Source: Burkholderiales bacterium (lineage in GTDB: Bacteria > Pseudomonadota > Gammaproteobacteria > Burkholderiales > JAHFRG01). Taken from it: a DNA stretch of 58,976 bases. The notes under the pieces were generated by a model. The model did not search any database and was not told the DNA's origin. It saw only the letters and a program-made list of their open reading frames with translations. Position numbers and translations under genes: made by a program. The stretch's first letter is position 1, and every line of letters starts with the position of its first letter. This document shows positions 18,646-26,898 of this stretch, one piece after another. The stretch is taken from positions 1 through 58,976 of the forward strand of contig DATIXX010000057.1 in the NCBI GenBank assembly GCA_035518095.1, written 5' to 3'.

Positions 18646-19908
18646 TTAAACTTTAAATTCCCCCGAAAGCTTTTTTGGCACCGCTGTGTTTTTTAGCTTG
18701 ATGTAATCCGGCAATCCGTTTTTGTAGGGAGGATAATCCTCGCCTTTGATGAGCGGTTCGAGGTAAGTCCGGCACTTTCTGGTGATGCCGAAGCCGTCTT
18801 CTGAAATGAAATCGCGCGGCATTTTTTTTTCGCGGTTCGCCACGTCCTCAAGTCTCGCCATGCCAATGGTCCATTTGTAAGGCATGTCCGATTTGCGCAC
18901 CAATGTCGGCATCACCGAATTTTGTCCCCTAACGGCAAATTCGACCGCAGCTTTGCCCACTGCATAAGCCTGTTGGACGTCGGTTTTCGAGGCGATATGG
19001 CGCGCCGCACGCTGCAGATAGTCCGCCACTGCCCAGTGATATTTGTATCCCAGTTTTCTTTGCACCAAATTAGCGATTACCGGGGCCACGCCCCCCAACT
19101 GCGCATGCCCGAAGGCGTCGCGCAACCCGGACTCCGACAGAAAATTTCCGTCTGCGTTTTTAATGCCCTCGGAAACGGCGACCGTACAATAACCGTATAG
19201 CTCCACCGACTGCTTTGCTTTGGCAAGAAATTTATCCTCGTCAAAAGTGATCTCGGGGAAAAGGAGAGCCTGCGGCGCATCGCCAGCTTTTTCCGCCGCA
19301 AGTCCGCACGCAGCGGTTATCCAGCCGGCATGCCGGCCCATGACTTCCAACACGAACACCTTGGTCGAGGTCTTGGCCATGGAAGCAACGTCGAATCCGG
19401 CCTCGCGGATGCTGGTTGCCACATACTTCGCCACCGAGCCGAAACCGGGACAACAATCGGTGATCGGCAAATCGTTGTCCACTGTTTTCGGTACGTGCAC
19501 CGCGATGATGGGATAGCCCATTGCTTCCGAAAGCAGCGAAACCTTGAGACAGGTGTCTGCGGAATCGCCTCCACCGTTATAGAAAAAATAGCCGATGTTG
19601 TGGGCGCGAAACACTTCAATCAGCCGCTCGTACTGCGCGCGGTTCTCCTCCAGGCCTTTGAGCTTGTAGCGGCAAGAGCCAAACGCACCTGAGGGCGTGT
19701 GGCGCAGCGCTCGTATCGCTGCCCGCGATTCTTTGCTGGTGTCAATCAGCTCTTCGGTGAGCGCGCCAATGATGCCGTTTCGGCCTGCGTAGACCTTGGC
19801 GATTTTGGTCCGGTATTTGCGAGCGGTTTCAATCACCGCACAGGCGGACGCGTTAATGACGGCAGTTACTCCTCCCGATTGCGCATAAAATGCATTTTTC
19901 GGTTTCAT
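18646..19908 (-). CDS. pfp: Pyrophosphate-dependent 6-phosphofructokinase
   Basis: The 420-residue enzyme interconverts fructose 6-phosphate and fructose 1,6-bisphosphate with PPi as phosphoryl donor. The donor site reads NGGGDSADT with Asp115 where ATP-dependent enzymes keep Gly, a mark of PPi dependence. The PKTVDNDLP and GRHAGWITAACGLA motifs are also clear. I start at ATG 19908 because the protein then opens with KNAFYAQSGGVTAVINAS as in homologues; the longer frame adds 39 unrelated residues. PPi use makes the reaction reversible, so one enzyme can serve glycolysis and gluconeogenesis. The neighbours hppA and adk fit a PPi/adenylate economy. Confidence 0.95.
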   Translation of the reverse strand: MKPKNAFYAQSGGVTAVINASACAVIETARKYRTKIAKVYAGRNGIIGALTEELIDTSKESRAAIRALRHTPSGAFGSCRYKLKGLEENRAQYERLIEVFRAHNIGYFFYNGGGDSADTCLKVSLLSEAMGYPIIAVHVPKTVDNDLPITDCCPGFGSVAKYVATSIREAGFDVASMAKTSTKVFVLEVMGRHAGWITAACGLAAEKAGDAPQALLFPEITFDEDKFLAKAKQSVELYGYCTVAVSEGIKNADGNFLSESGLRDAFGHAQLGGVAPVIANLVQRKLGYKYHWAVADYLQRAARHIASKTDVQQAYAVGKAAVEFAVRGQNSVMPTLVRKSDMPYKWTIGMARLEDVANREKKMPRDFISEDGFGITRKCRTYLEPLIKGEDYPPYKNGLPDYIKLKNTAVPKKLSGEFKV

Positions 19909-19970
19909 GGTCAAATGTGTAAAAAGTAAGGGGCTCGATTCGAGAAATAAGAATCGTAAACGTGTGGGAT

Positions 19971-20660
<690 letters not shown>

Positions 20661-20754
20661 TTATTTCGCCCTGAAGGCTGAGAAGCGGTGCACCGCCCGA
20701 ACCTGAATGTGCAACTGCGATAGTTTACTGCAATCAGACCGATTTCGCAGCGCG

Positions 20755-21510
20755 TCATGCGCGCGCCAGGAGTTCGCGCACTCTTTGCAAATCTTCAGGC
20801 GTATCCACGCCGGCCTCGGGGGCGTAGCGGGTTATCACCACCCCGATCCGGTAGCCGTGCCACAGCACGCGCAATTGCTCGAGCGCTTCAAATGCCTCGA
20901 GAGGCGACGGTTCAAGTTCTGCATAGGTTTTCAAAAAGGCGGCGCGGTAAGCGTAGATGCCGAGATGGCGATACGCGGGTAATTTTTCAGGCCATTTGTT
21001 CTCAGCAAACGCATCCCGGGCATGGGGAATCGGCGAACGCGAGAAATACAACGCGCCGCCCTTTTTATCCAGCACTACCTTCACGATATTAGGGTTGAGC
21101 AGCTCCTGGCGCCCATGTATGGAATGGCAGGCGGTCGCCACCTGTGTGTCGGTGTGCTCATCGAGATACTGCGCGACTTCATGGATCAATTCGGGCACAA
21201 TCAGTGGTTCATCGCCCTGCACGTTGACAATTATCGTCTCGTCGGCAAGCCCTTTTTGCCGGACAACCTCGGCAACCCGCTCGGTGCCGGATACATGTTC
21301 CGACCGGGTGAGGCACGCTTTGAAACCGTAATGTTTGACCGCGTCCGCTACCTGCTGGTGGTCTGTGGCTACCCAAACCGAACGGGCGCCGCTTGCGGCC
21401 GCTTTTTCCGCGACATGCACCACCATTGGTTTGCCTGCAATATCGAGCAGCGGTTTTCCAGGAAGGCGGGCGGAATTCAGGCGCGCTGGTATCACAACGA
21501 TAAATTCCAT
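20755..21510 (-). CDS. kdsB: 3-deoxy-manno-octulosonate cytidylyltransferase (CMP-KDO synthetase)
   Basis: The 251-residue enzyme activates KDO with CTP for lipopolysaccharide core synthesis. Conserved stretches are [20 protein letters not shown] at the N-terminus, [29 protein letters not shown] and NVQGDEPL. The gene starts 15 bases after the trm112-like stop and has a GGGG-type ribosome site. It follows lpxK in the same orientation, a common arrangement, and indicates a Gram-negative cell. Confidence 0.97.
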   Translation of the reverse strand: MEFIVVIPARLNSARLPGKPLLDIAGKPMVVHVAEKAAASGARSVWVATDHQQVADAVKHYGFKACLTRSEHVSGTERVAEVVRQKGLADETIIVNVQGDEPLIVPELIHEVAQYLDEHTDTQVATACHSIHGRQELLNPNIVKVVLDKKGGALYFSRSPIPHARDAFAENKWPEKLPAYRHLGIYAYRAAFLKTYAELEPSPLEAFEALEQLRVLWHGYRIGVVITRYAPEAGVDTPEDLQRVRELLARA

Positions 21511-21525
21511 CTTACCCCTTGCGTC

Positions 21526-21708
21526 TCAATGAACTTCCTCCTCGGGGGGAAGCTTGCGTGCCTCCTCTTCGAGCATTATCGGTATGTCGTCCTTGATGGG
21601 GTAGGCGAGGCGGTCTGGTTTGCAGATCAGCTCTTGTTCAGTTTTCTTGTAAACCAGTGGGCCCTTGCATAGTGGACAGACCAGGATGTCAAGCAGTTTG
21701 GGGTCCAT
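21526..21708 (-). CDS. Trm112/YcaR-like small zinc-ribbon protein
   Basis: The 60-residue protein starts [22 protein letters not shown] and has one CxxC pair, followed by [19 protein letters not shown]. This is the Trm112p/YcaR (UPF0434) family, usually found between lpxK and kdsB exactly as here. I chose ATG 21708, with GGAGATTCATC just upstream, over the longer frame to 21762 that adds 18 unlike residues. In other organisms Trm112 proteins stabilise methyltransferases; the role of the bacterial short form is unclear. Confidence 0.92.
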   Translation of the reverse strand: MDPKLLDILVCPLCKGPLVYKKTEQELICKPDRLAYPIKDDIPIMLEEEARKLPPEEEVH

Positions 21709-21751
21709 GATGAATCTCCAGGAATCTCTGATTAAGTCCGCCGCGGATTGC

Positions 21752-21855
21752 GTTGCCGGCAAAATGCGGATGGATGCGAGGCGCGCGACGAAGGTCGTAG
21801 CTTGGACTACGAAGCCGAGGAGCGCAACGACGCAGACACCGCATTTTACCGCAAC
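21752..21855. repeat. Palindromic intergenic element, first of two
   Basis: An imperfect inverted repeat has arms at 21752-21769 (GTTGCCGGCAAAATGCGG) and 21839-21855 (CCGCATTTTACCGCAAC). Inside lies a smaller hairpin around GTAG-CTTGGA-CTAC (21797-21810). The element sits in the gap between lpxK and the trm112-like gene and would be transcribed with the operon. It has the look of a REP- or MITE-like non-autonomous repeat, but only one copy occurs in this window. Confidence 0.6.
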
Positions 21856-21862
21856 CCGGAGG

Positions 21863-21965
21863 GACGGCGGCTTTGCGGGCGGTCTGCTTTGTCGCTCGGC
21901 TTGCCAAGGGGAGTGGCCATTGGCTTCGCCTCGCTTCGCGCATCCCTTCCCGCAAAGGCACCGTC
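21863..21965. repeat. Palindromic intergenic element, second of two
   Basis: A second imperfect inverted repeat follows directly, with arms at 21863-21879 (GACGGCGGCTTTGCGGG) and 21949-21965 (CCCGCAAAGGCACCGTC). The enclosed 69 bases can also pair partly. Arm sequences differ from those of the first element, while size and spacing are nearly the same. Confidence 0.6.
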
Positions 21966-21984
21966 GCAGCCGCGTGGGATTTGA

Positions 21985-22974
21985 TCAGAGTTTCCTTAAT
22001 TTTTTCAGAATCAGTAAGCCCAGTTCGCGCGGCACTTGCGCATCCACCGCAAGCACCCAGTATTTTTCATTTGCGAACGTTTGACATTTTACTGCATCTT
22101 TCTCGGTCATGATGATGGCTTCCGCGTCAGGCGCGTACAAATCGTCCGCTTGGTAAGGATAGTGATCGGGAAATGGACGTGCGGCGGCAGTGAGACCGAG
22201 CGCCTGCAGTTGGCGGAAAAACCGCTGCGGATGTCCTATTCCCGCCACCGCGTAGGTTTTTTTCCCTCGCAAATCGGCGGCGGATGCTTTGAAGTCGGGG
22301 TTGAGCAAATTGTAGAAAATTTCGCCCGCCAGTTTCATGTTGAATGAGTGCGCCGGGGCGCCTGCGGATGGCTCACCGTCCTGTACCACCACCGCGTCAA
22401 CGGATTCCAGTCGGCCGACCAGTTCGCGCAACGGGCCGGCAGGCAATGGCAGACCGTTGCCGAATTTGCGTTCGCCGTCTACCACCGCGATTTCCACGTC
22501 TCGATTAAGGCGGTAATGCTGCAAGCCGTCGTCGCTTATGACGATGTCGCATTCGGAATGCGCAGCAAGCAAAGCTACGGCCGCGGCCGCCCGGTTGCGC
22601 CCGACCCAAACCGGGCAGCCGCAGCGCCGCGCCAGCAGTACCGGCTCATCGCCAACAACCGCCGGGCTGCTTTGCGGGGTGACCTCAAGTGGTTCTGTAT
22701 TTCTGCCGCCATAGCCGCGGCTCACGATACCCGGCTTGAATCCTTCCTGCTGCAGAAAGTATGTCAGCCAGATGACCAGCGGCGTTTTACCGGTACCCCC
22801 TACCGAAATGTTGCCGATGACGATCACAGGCACCGGCAATTTAATGGCCGGCAGAAGATGTAGCACGTAGAGAAAGCGGCGCAGGCTGGCCAGGATCCCG
22901 AACAGCAGGCTAAACGGAAGCAGCAGAACGTGCCAAGGCGTCAAGCGGTACCAGTATTGTTCCAGCCAGTACAC
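21985..22974 (-). CDS. lpxK: Tetraacyldisaccharide 4'-kinase
   Basis: The 329-residue inner-membrane enzyme phosphorylates the lipid A precursor at the 4' position. It shows the N-terminal membrane helix (WHVLLLPFSLLFGILASL), the P-loop-like IGNISVGGTGKTPLVIWL, GYGG, and SECDIVISDDGLQHYRL. I place the start at GTG 22974, preceded by GGAG at 5 bases, which gives the family length; the frame to 23004 begins with TTG and adds ten unlike residues. It lies 36 bases after exbD. Confidence 0.95.
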   Translation of the reverse strand: MYWLEQYWYRLTPWHVLLLPFSLLFGILASLRRFLYVLHLLPAIKLPVPVIVIGNISVGGTGKTPLVIWLTYFLQQEGFKPGIVSRGYGGRNTEPLEVTPQSSPAVVGDEPVLLARRCGCPVWVGRNRAAAAVALLAAHSECDIVISDDGLQHYRLNRDVEIAVVDGERKFGNGLPLPAGPLRELVGRLESVDAVVVQDGEPSAGAPAHSFNMKLAGEIFYNLLNPDFKASAADLRGKKTYAVAGIGHPQRFFRQLQALGLTAAARPFPDHYPYQADDLYAPDAEAIIMTEKDAVKCQTFANEKYWVLAVDAQVPRELGLLILKKLRKL

Positions 22975-23010
22975 TTTGTCTCCAGGTTGAACGAAAAACG
23001 GCAAAGCGGA

Positions 23011-23433
23011 CTATTTTGGCGTTCTGGTCTCGGCGGTAAACGTGACGTGGCTGTAGCCGGCGATCCGCGCGGCTTCCAGGACTCTTATAACCGTCTGATG
23101 CGTGGCGTTGGCGTCGGCGTTAATTACGATCACGGGGTTCTTCGCGTTGCCGGCGGCCTTGCGCAATTGCTCGCTCAATTCGTCCGGATCAACGGTGTTG
23201 ACCGCTTTGTCTTCAATAAAATAATGTCCCGCTGCATCTATGGCGACGTTCACTTCGTTGGGCCGTTCCTCCTGTTTCTCGGCGTTCGCCTTAGGCAGGT
23301 TGATTTTCAGTTCCGAGTACTTATTATAGGTAGTGCTGACCATCAAAAAAATCAAAATGACCAGCAACACGTCGATTAGCGGCACCAGATTGATTTCCGG
23401 TTCTTCTTTTTGGTAGCCGCGCCTGAAATCCAC
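23011..23433 (-). CDS. exbD: ExbD/TolR family biopolymer transport protein
   Basis: The 140-residue protein has a short cytoplasmic tail, one membrane helix with the proton-carrying aspartate (INLVPLIDVLLVILIFLMV) and a periplasmic domain. It energises TonB or Tol systems together with ExbB/TolQ. The start is GTG. It lies 100 bases after exbB. With lpxK directly downstream, it belongs to the exbB-exbD-lpxK-kdsB arrangement known from many betaproteobacteria. A second, more diverged ExbB-ExbD-TonB set lies at 29315-31044. Confidence 0.93.
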   Translation of the reverse strand: MDFRRGYQKEEPEINLVPLIDVLLVILIFLMVSTTYNKYSELKINLPKANAEKQEERPNEVNVAIDAAGHYFIEDKAVNTVDPDELSEQLRKAAGNAKNPVIVINADANATHQTVIRVLEAARIAGYSHVTFTAETRTPK

Positions 23434-23533
23434 GCCGGTGCCCCCTCAAGTAATCTACAAGATGATTCCGTTTATTTGGGAACCAGAGCCGTTCCTTTGG
23501 CGCCCTGGCGCCACGACGCACAAGCGCATGCGG

Positions 23534-24142
23534 CTATTCCTGCCGCTCGCCGTGGACGATTTCCATCAGCTTGATTGCCTGCATTTCCATCTCAATCACC
23601 AGCGTATCCACTTTGGCTCGATAAAAGCGATAGAAAATCATGCTTGGTACCGCGACCATAATGCCGAACGCCGTGTTATAGAGTGCAATTGAAATTCCAT
23701 GGGCAAGCTGCACCGGATTACTGCTGGTCGGCGTCTGTGAGCCGAAGATTTCAATCATTCCGATGACTGTGCCGAACAAGCCGAGCAACGGGCTAATGGC
23801 GGCAATGGTCCCGAGGCTAGGGAGGAAGCGCTCGAGCTCATGCGCTACCGCGTGGCCCGCTTCATCGATGGCTTCTTTCATTACGTCGCGCGGGTTTTTG
23901 ACGTTCTTGAGCCCGCCCGCGAAAATCCTGCCGAGCAATGAATTCTGTTCCAGGCGCGCAAGCATTTCCTCGCTCACGCCGTTTTGATTCAAATCGTTGA
24001 CAAGCGCCGGCAACAATTCCTTCGGGGCTACCAGATTGCGCCTTAACGAAAATGCGCGTTCGAGAATGATGCCTACTGCGATGACGGAAGCGATGATAAT
24101 GAGCCAGATCGGCCAGCCTGCTGCATCAATGATGGCTAACAC
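23534..24142 (-). CDS. exbB: MotA/TolQ/ExbB proton channel family protein
   Basis: The 202-residue inner-membrane protein has three helices: about 8-28, 105-130 and 150-175. The core SLGTIAAISPLLGLFGTVIGMIEIF is the TolQ/ExbB signature for the proton path. The start codon appears to be GTG at 24142 with no strong ribosome site. It is the first gene of the minus-strand operon reaching to kdsB, and faces the divergent xseA across 472 bases. Confidence 0.93.
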   Translation of the reverse strand: MLAIIDAAGWPIWLIIIASVIAVGIILERAFSLRRNLVAPKELLPALVNDLNQNGVSEEMLARLEQNSLLGRIFAGGLKNVKNPRDVMKEAIDEAGHAVAHELERFLPSLGTIAAISPLLGLFGTVIGMIEIFGSQTPTSSNPVQLAHGISIALYNTAFGIMVAVPSMIFYRFYRAKVDTLVIEMEMQAIKLMEIVHGERQE

Positions 24143-24614
24143 GCAACGATTCCCGGTGAAAAGGCGTCACTTTATCGTGCTACATATTTTTCGGCAAGTG
24201 TAGCGCCGATTGGTTCGTGCTGATTCGGATCGCGCTGTTATAAATCCGCAGCATCAAAAGGGTTTTTTGTCTTTTCCACATTCTTTGTGGATAACTTTGT
24301 GCATAGCTTGTCAAAAATATGTCTAAATGGTTTTTTGCTAAAGAAATTCTCTTTACCGATTAAATATTATGCGGATGGATTACCTATAACAATCAGGAGC
24401 TTGTAATTGAAACGCCGGGGACCTGTCAATTTGCGATATGTGATATTTCGCACACTTTACGAATTGTGGATCAAGCGGGTTGGCGAGGCCGCGTCTGGCA
24501 AGGGATTTCGGGCAAAATCGGGCGAAAATCCGCGCCGGTGCTTGAGTTTTTTTCGCGTCTCTAGTGCTGGCGCGGCATAACGCCATGTTCGTCAGGCTGC
24601 GGTAGAATTCCTGA
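24143..24614. other. Divergent intergenic region with DnaA-box-like cluster
   Basis: The gap separates exbB (minus) from xseA (plus). It contains TTTTCCACA (24272-24280), a perfect DnaA-box consensus on the minus strand (TGTGGATAA, 24286-24294) and TGTGGATCA with one mismatch (24465-24473). AT-rich DNA lies at about 24296-24400. It should also hold both promoters. See findings for the replication-origin hypothesis. Confidence 0.5.
24286..24294 (-). promoter_or_regulatory. Consensus DnaA box
   Basis: The bases TGTGGATAA are the exact reverse complement of the DnaA consensus TTATCCACA. A near-consensus TTTTCCACA lies 5 bases to the left in opposite orientation, together forming CCACA-N5-TGTGG. 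A nine-base match may arise by chance, but the cluster makes DnaA binding plausible. Confidence 0.5.
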
Positions 24615-25949
24615 ATGTCCAATCAGCCTGAATTTCTGCCGCGCCCAACCGTGATCAGCGTCAGCGAGCTCAATCGCAGCGCGCGCGATTTGCTTGAGCA
24701 CGGTTTTCCGCTTACCTGGGTCGCAGGAGAAATTTCCAATTTAACCCGCGCAACCTCGGGGCATTGGTATTTTTCGCTTAAGGATCCGCAAGCGCAAGTG
24801 CGCTGCGTGATGTTCCGTCAAAAAAGTTTGCTGCTTGATTGGAAACCGGAAAACGGCATGCAAGTGGAAGTCAGGGCACTCGTGTCGCTTTATGAGGCGC
24901 GCGGCGAGTTTCAGCTCAATGTGGAGACCATGCGCCGCTCGGGCTCGGGCGCGCTTTACCAGGCTTTCGAGAGGCTCAAAACAAAGCTGGCGTCTGAAGG
25001 TCTGTTTGCGGAGAGCCGCAAAAAATCCCTGCCGCCTTTTCCACGCTCCATCGGCATCATCACCTCGCCGGCCGCGGCGGCGTTGCGCGATGTGGTTACT
25101 ACGCTTCGGCGCCGAATGCCGGGAATTGCTGTCATTATTTATCCAACCCCCGTGCAAGGGGAAGATGCGGCTGAGAAAATTAGTGAGGCAATTTATACCG
25201 CGGGGCGGCGCGCTGAATGCGATTTGCTCATTGTGTGCCGGGGCGGAGGCAGCATCGAGGATTTGTGGGCGTTCAACGAGGAAATCGTTGCGCGAGCGCT
25301 CGCAGCCTGCCCGATTCCAATCGTATGCGGGGTGGGGCATGAAACCGATTTCACGATCGCCGACTTTGTAGCGGACCGGCGCGCGCCCACTCCCACCGCG
25401 GCGGCCGAACTGGCCAGCCCGAACCGGCTGGAACTCCTCGCGGGTCTCGCGCTCATCGAAAAGCGGCTGCAACGGGTTATAATGCGCGCACTGGAAGGCC
25501 GCATGCAGCAGCTCGATTATTTGTCGCGGCGTCTGCAACATCCCGCTGCGCAATTGCTTGAGCGGCGCGCGCACCTGCAGCAATTAGTGCTGCGCCTCAA
25601 AAGCGCGTGGTCGAGGCATGCCGATAATCGGCACTGGCGCATTCGCGAGTTGCGGCAAAAGCTGAAAGCGCCGGAAACCGTGCGCTTGCAGCAACGCCAA
25701 GTCGACTTGGCGACGCGACTTAGGCGATCTGTTGAAAGCCATCTGGAAAGCATGAGGGCGCGCTTGCGAAATTTGAACTCGCATCTTGCGCACCTAAGTC
25801 CGAAACTTGTGCTCGAGCGGGGTTACAGCGTGGTTGAAGATGCCGCGGGAAAAATTATTCGCGACAGCGCGCAAATTGCCAGCGGCGATCAACTTAAAAT
25901 GACTTTTGCCAGGGGCACGGCCAGAGCACGCGTGACCGGCAAAGGTTGA
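24615..25949 (+). CDS. xseA: Exodeoxyribonuclease VII large subunit
   Basis: The 444-residue subunit of the single-strand-specific exonuclease VII starts with an OB-fold (WVAGEISNLTRATSGHWYFSLKD... QVRCVMFRQ), then the catalytic core (IGIITSPAAAALRDVVTTLRRR, LLIVCRGGGSIEDLWAFNEE, VCGVGHETDFTIADFVADRRAPTPTAAAEL), then a long Arg-rich coiled coil (about 280-385) for XseB assembly. The C-terminal LERGYSVVEDAAGKII motif is typical. The small subunit xseB is not adjacent. The ribosome site is weak. Confidence 0.97.
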   Translation: MSNQPEFLPRPTVISVSELNRSARDLLEHGFPLTWVAGEISNLTRATSGHWYFSLKDPQAQVRCVMFRQKSLLLDWKPENGMQVEVRALVSLYEARGEFQLNVETMRRSGSGALYQAFERLKTKLASEGLFAESRKKSLPPFPRSIGIITSPAAAALRDVVTTLRRRMPGIAVIIYPTPVQGEDAAEKISEAIYTAGRRAECDLLIVCRGGGSIEDLWAFNEEIVARALAACPIPIVCGVGHETDFTIADFVADRRAPTPTAAAELASPNRLELLAGLALIEKRLQRVIMRALEGRMQQLDYLSRRLQHPAAQLLERRAHLQQLVLRLKSAWSRHADNRHWRIRELRQKLKAPETVRLQQRQVDLATRLRRSVESHLESMRARLRNLNSHLAHLSPKLVLERGYSVVEDAAGKIIRDSAQIASGDQLKMTFARGTARARVTGKG

Positions 25950-25985
25950 CAACTTATCTACATCTGTTATGTAAGGAGGAATGCC

Positions 25986-26210
25986 ATGGCCAAAAAGAAC
26001 CAATCCGATGGGATTTACAAAATTGTCGAGATCGTCGGCAGCAGCAAAATATCCTGGGAAGATGCTGCGAAACATGCAGTGCAGATCGCGTCTAGGACAT
26101 TGCGCGATTTGCGAGTCGCCGAAATTACCAAGCTGGACATGAAGGTGGAAGAAGGCAAGGTCGTCGCGTATCGCGCCAGAGTGACCTTGTCTTTCAAGTA
26201 CCAGGCCTAA
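25986..26210 (+). CDS. Dodecin family flavin-binding protein
   Basis: The 74-residue protein forms hollow dodecamers that bind flavin in known members. Typical residues are YKIVEIVGSSKISWEDAAKHAV with the flavin-stacking Trp, followed by DLRVAEITKLDMKVEEGKVVAYRARVTLSF. The ribosome site TAAGGAGG is strong, 7 bases before the ATG. It is 36 bases after xseA. A role as flavin buffer or store is known for the family and likely here. Confidence 0.95.
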   Translation: MAKKNQSDGIYKIVEIVGSSKISWEDAAKHAVQIASRTLRDLRVAEITKLDMKVEEGKVVAYRARVTLSFKYQA

Positions 26211-26436
26211 GCGCGAATCAGAGCGTACGGTTTGGTAGCCGGGCGCGGTCATAAGCCCGCGCACGACTACTGCGCAATGCGATTGCACCCGCCGTGCATC
26301 GAGCAGGCGGCGCGGGTATCGAGCCGGTTTAATCATTTCGCGGCAGCTGATATCGAGCGCTGCCACGCATTGCGACAGGGCTCGGCATCGGCGTACGATG
26401 TTGACAGTCATGTAAATGCCAAGCTAAAGTGGCGGC

Positions 26437-26751
26437 GTGATTCGCTATTTTAAAGCGTTGTCGTCGCGCGGCCGGCGCTGGTTGCTTCTATTGGCGCTCG
26501 TGAGTTTCATAGGTTTTTACGGCACGGGGCCGTTCCACCATCACAAAAACGCCACCGAAGAATTGTTGTGCCCGGCGTGTCAAGTCGCCTCGCATCAAGT
26601 TATAGATTTGCCCTCGCCTGATATCGCGCCTCTTCTGGCAAGTCTTTTCCTGATATTTTTACTTCCGCGGCCGCAGCGCTCTGTTCCCACAAACTGCGGC
26701 ATACGATTCCGACCCCCGTCTCACGCACCACCTGCTGTTACCCCCAACTGA
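26437..26751 (+). CDS. Small His/Cys membrane protein upstream of TonB receptor
   Basis: The 104-residue protein has a basic N-terminus and a membrane helix (about 15-32), then a loop with FHHHKNATEELLCPACQVASHQ, then a second helix (about 63-79). The His cluster plus CPAC and a following His look like a metal-binding periplasmic loop. It resembles in layout the small DUF2946-type proteins found with copper-related receptors, though I cannot confirm membership. The start is GTG at 26437. It precedes the TonB-dependent receptor by 147 bases in the same direction, so a linked metal-related role is plausible. Confidence 0.65.
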   Translation: MIRYFKALSSRGRRWLLLLALVSFIGFYGTGPFHHHKNATEELLCPACQVASHQVIDLPSPDIAPLLASLFLIFLLPRPQRSVPTNCGIRFRPPSHAPPAVTPN

Positions 26752-26898
26752 AGCAGTGATCGCGCTCGCCATCGGGTGAGCTTCCATCCATTGTTTCCGC
26801 GCCCATGATCGGTCGGCAAGGCTTGTTGTTTTAACCTGCCTTGCCGTATCCGAGGTTCGCGCATGCCATGGGCACATCACGCTTGAGGAGGGTAACAC

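Noticed and set aside
26760..26898. Possible cobalamin riboswitch before the TonB receptor
   Set aside because: I could not find the conserved B12-box or core elements in the 140 bases upstream.
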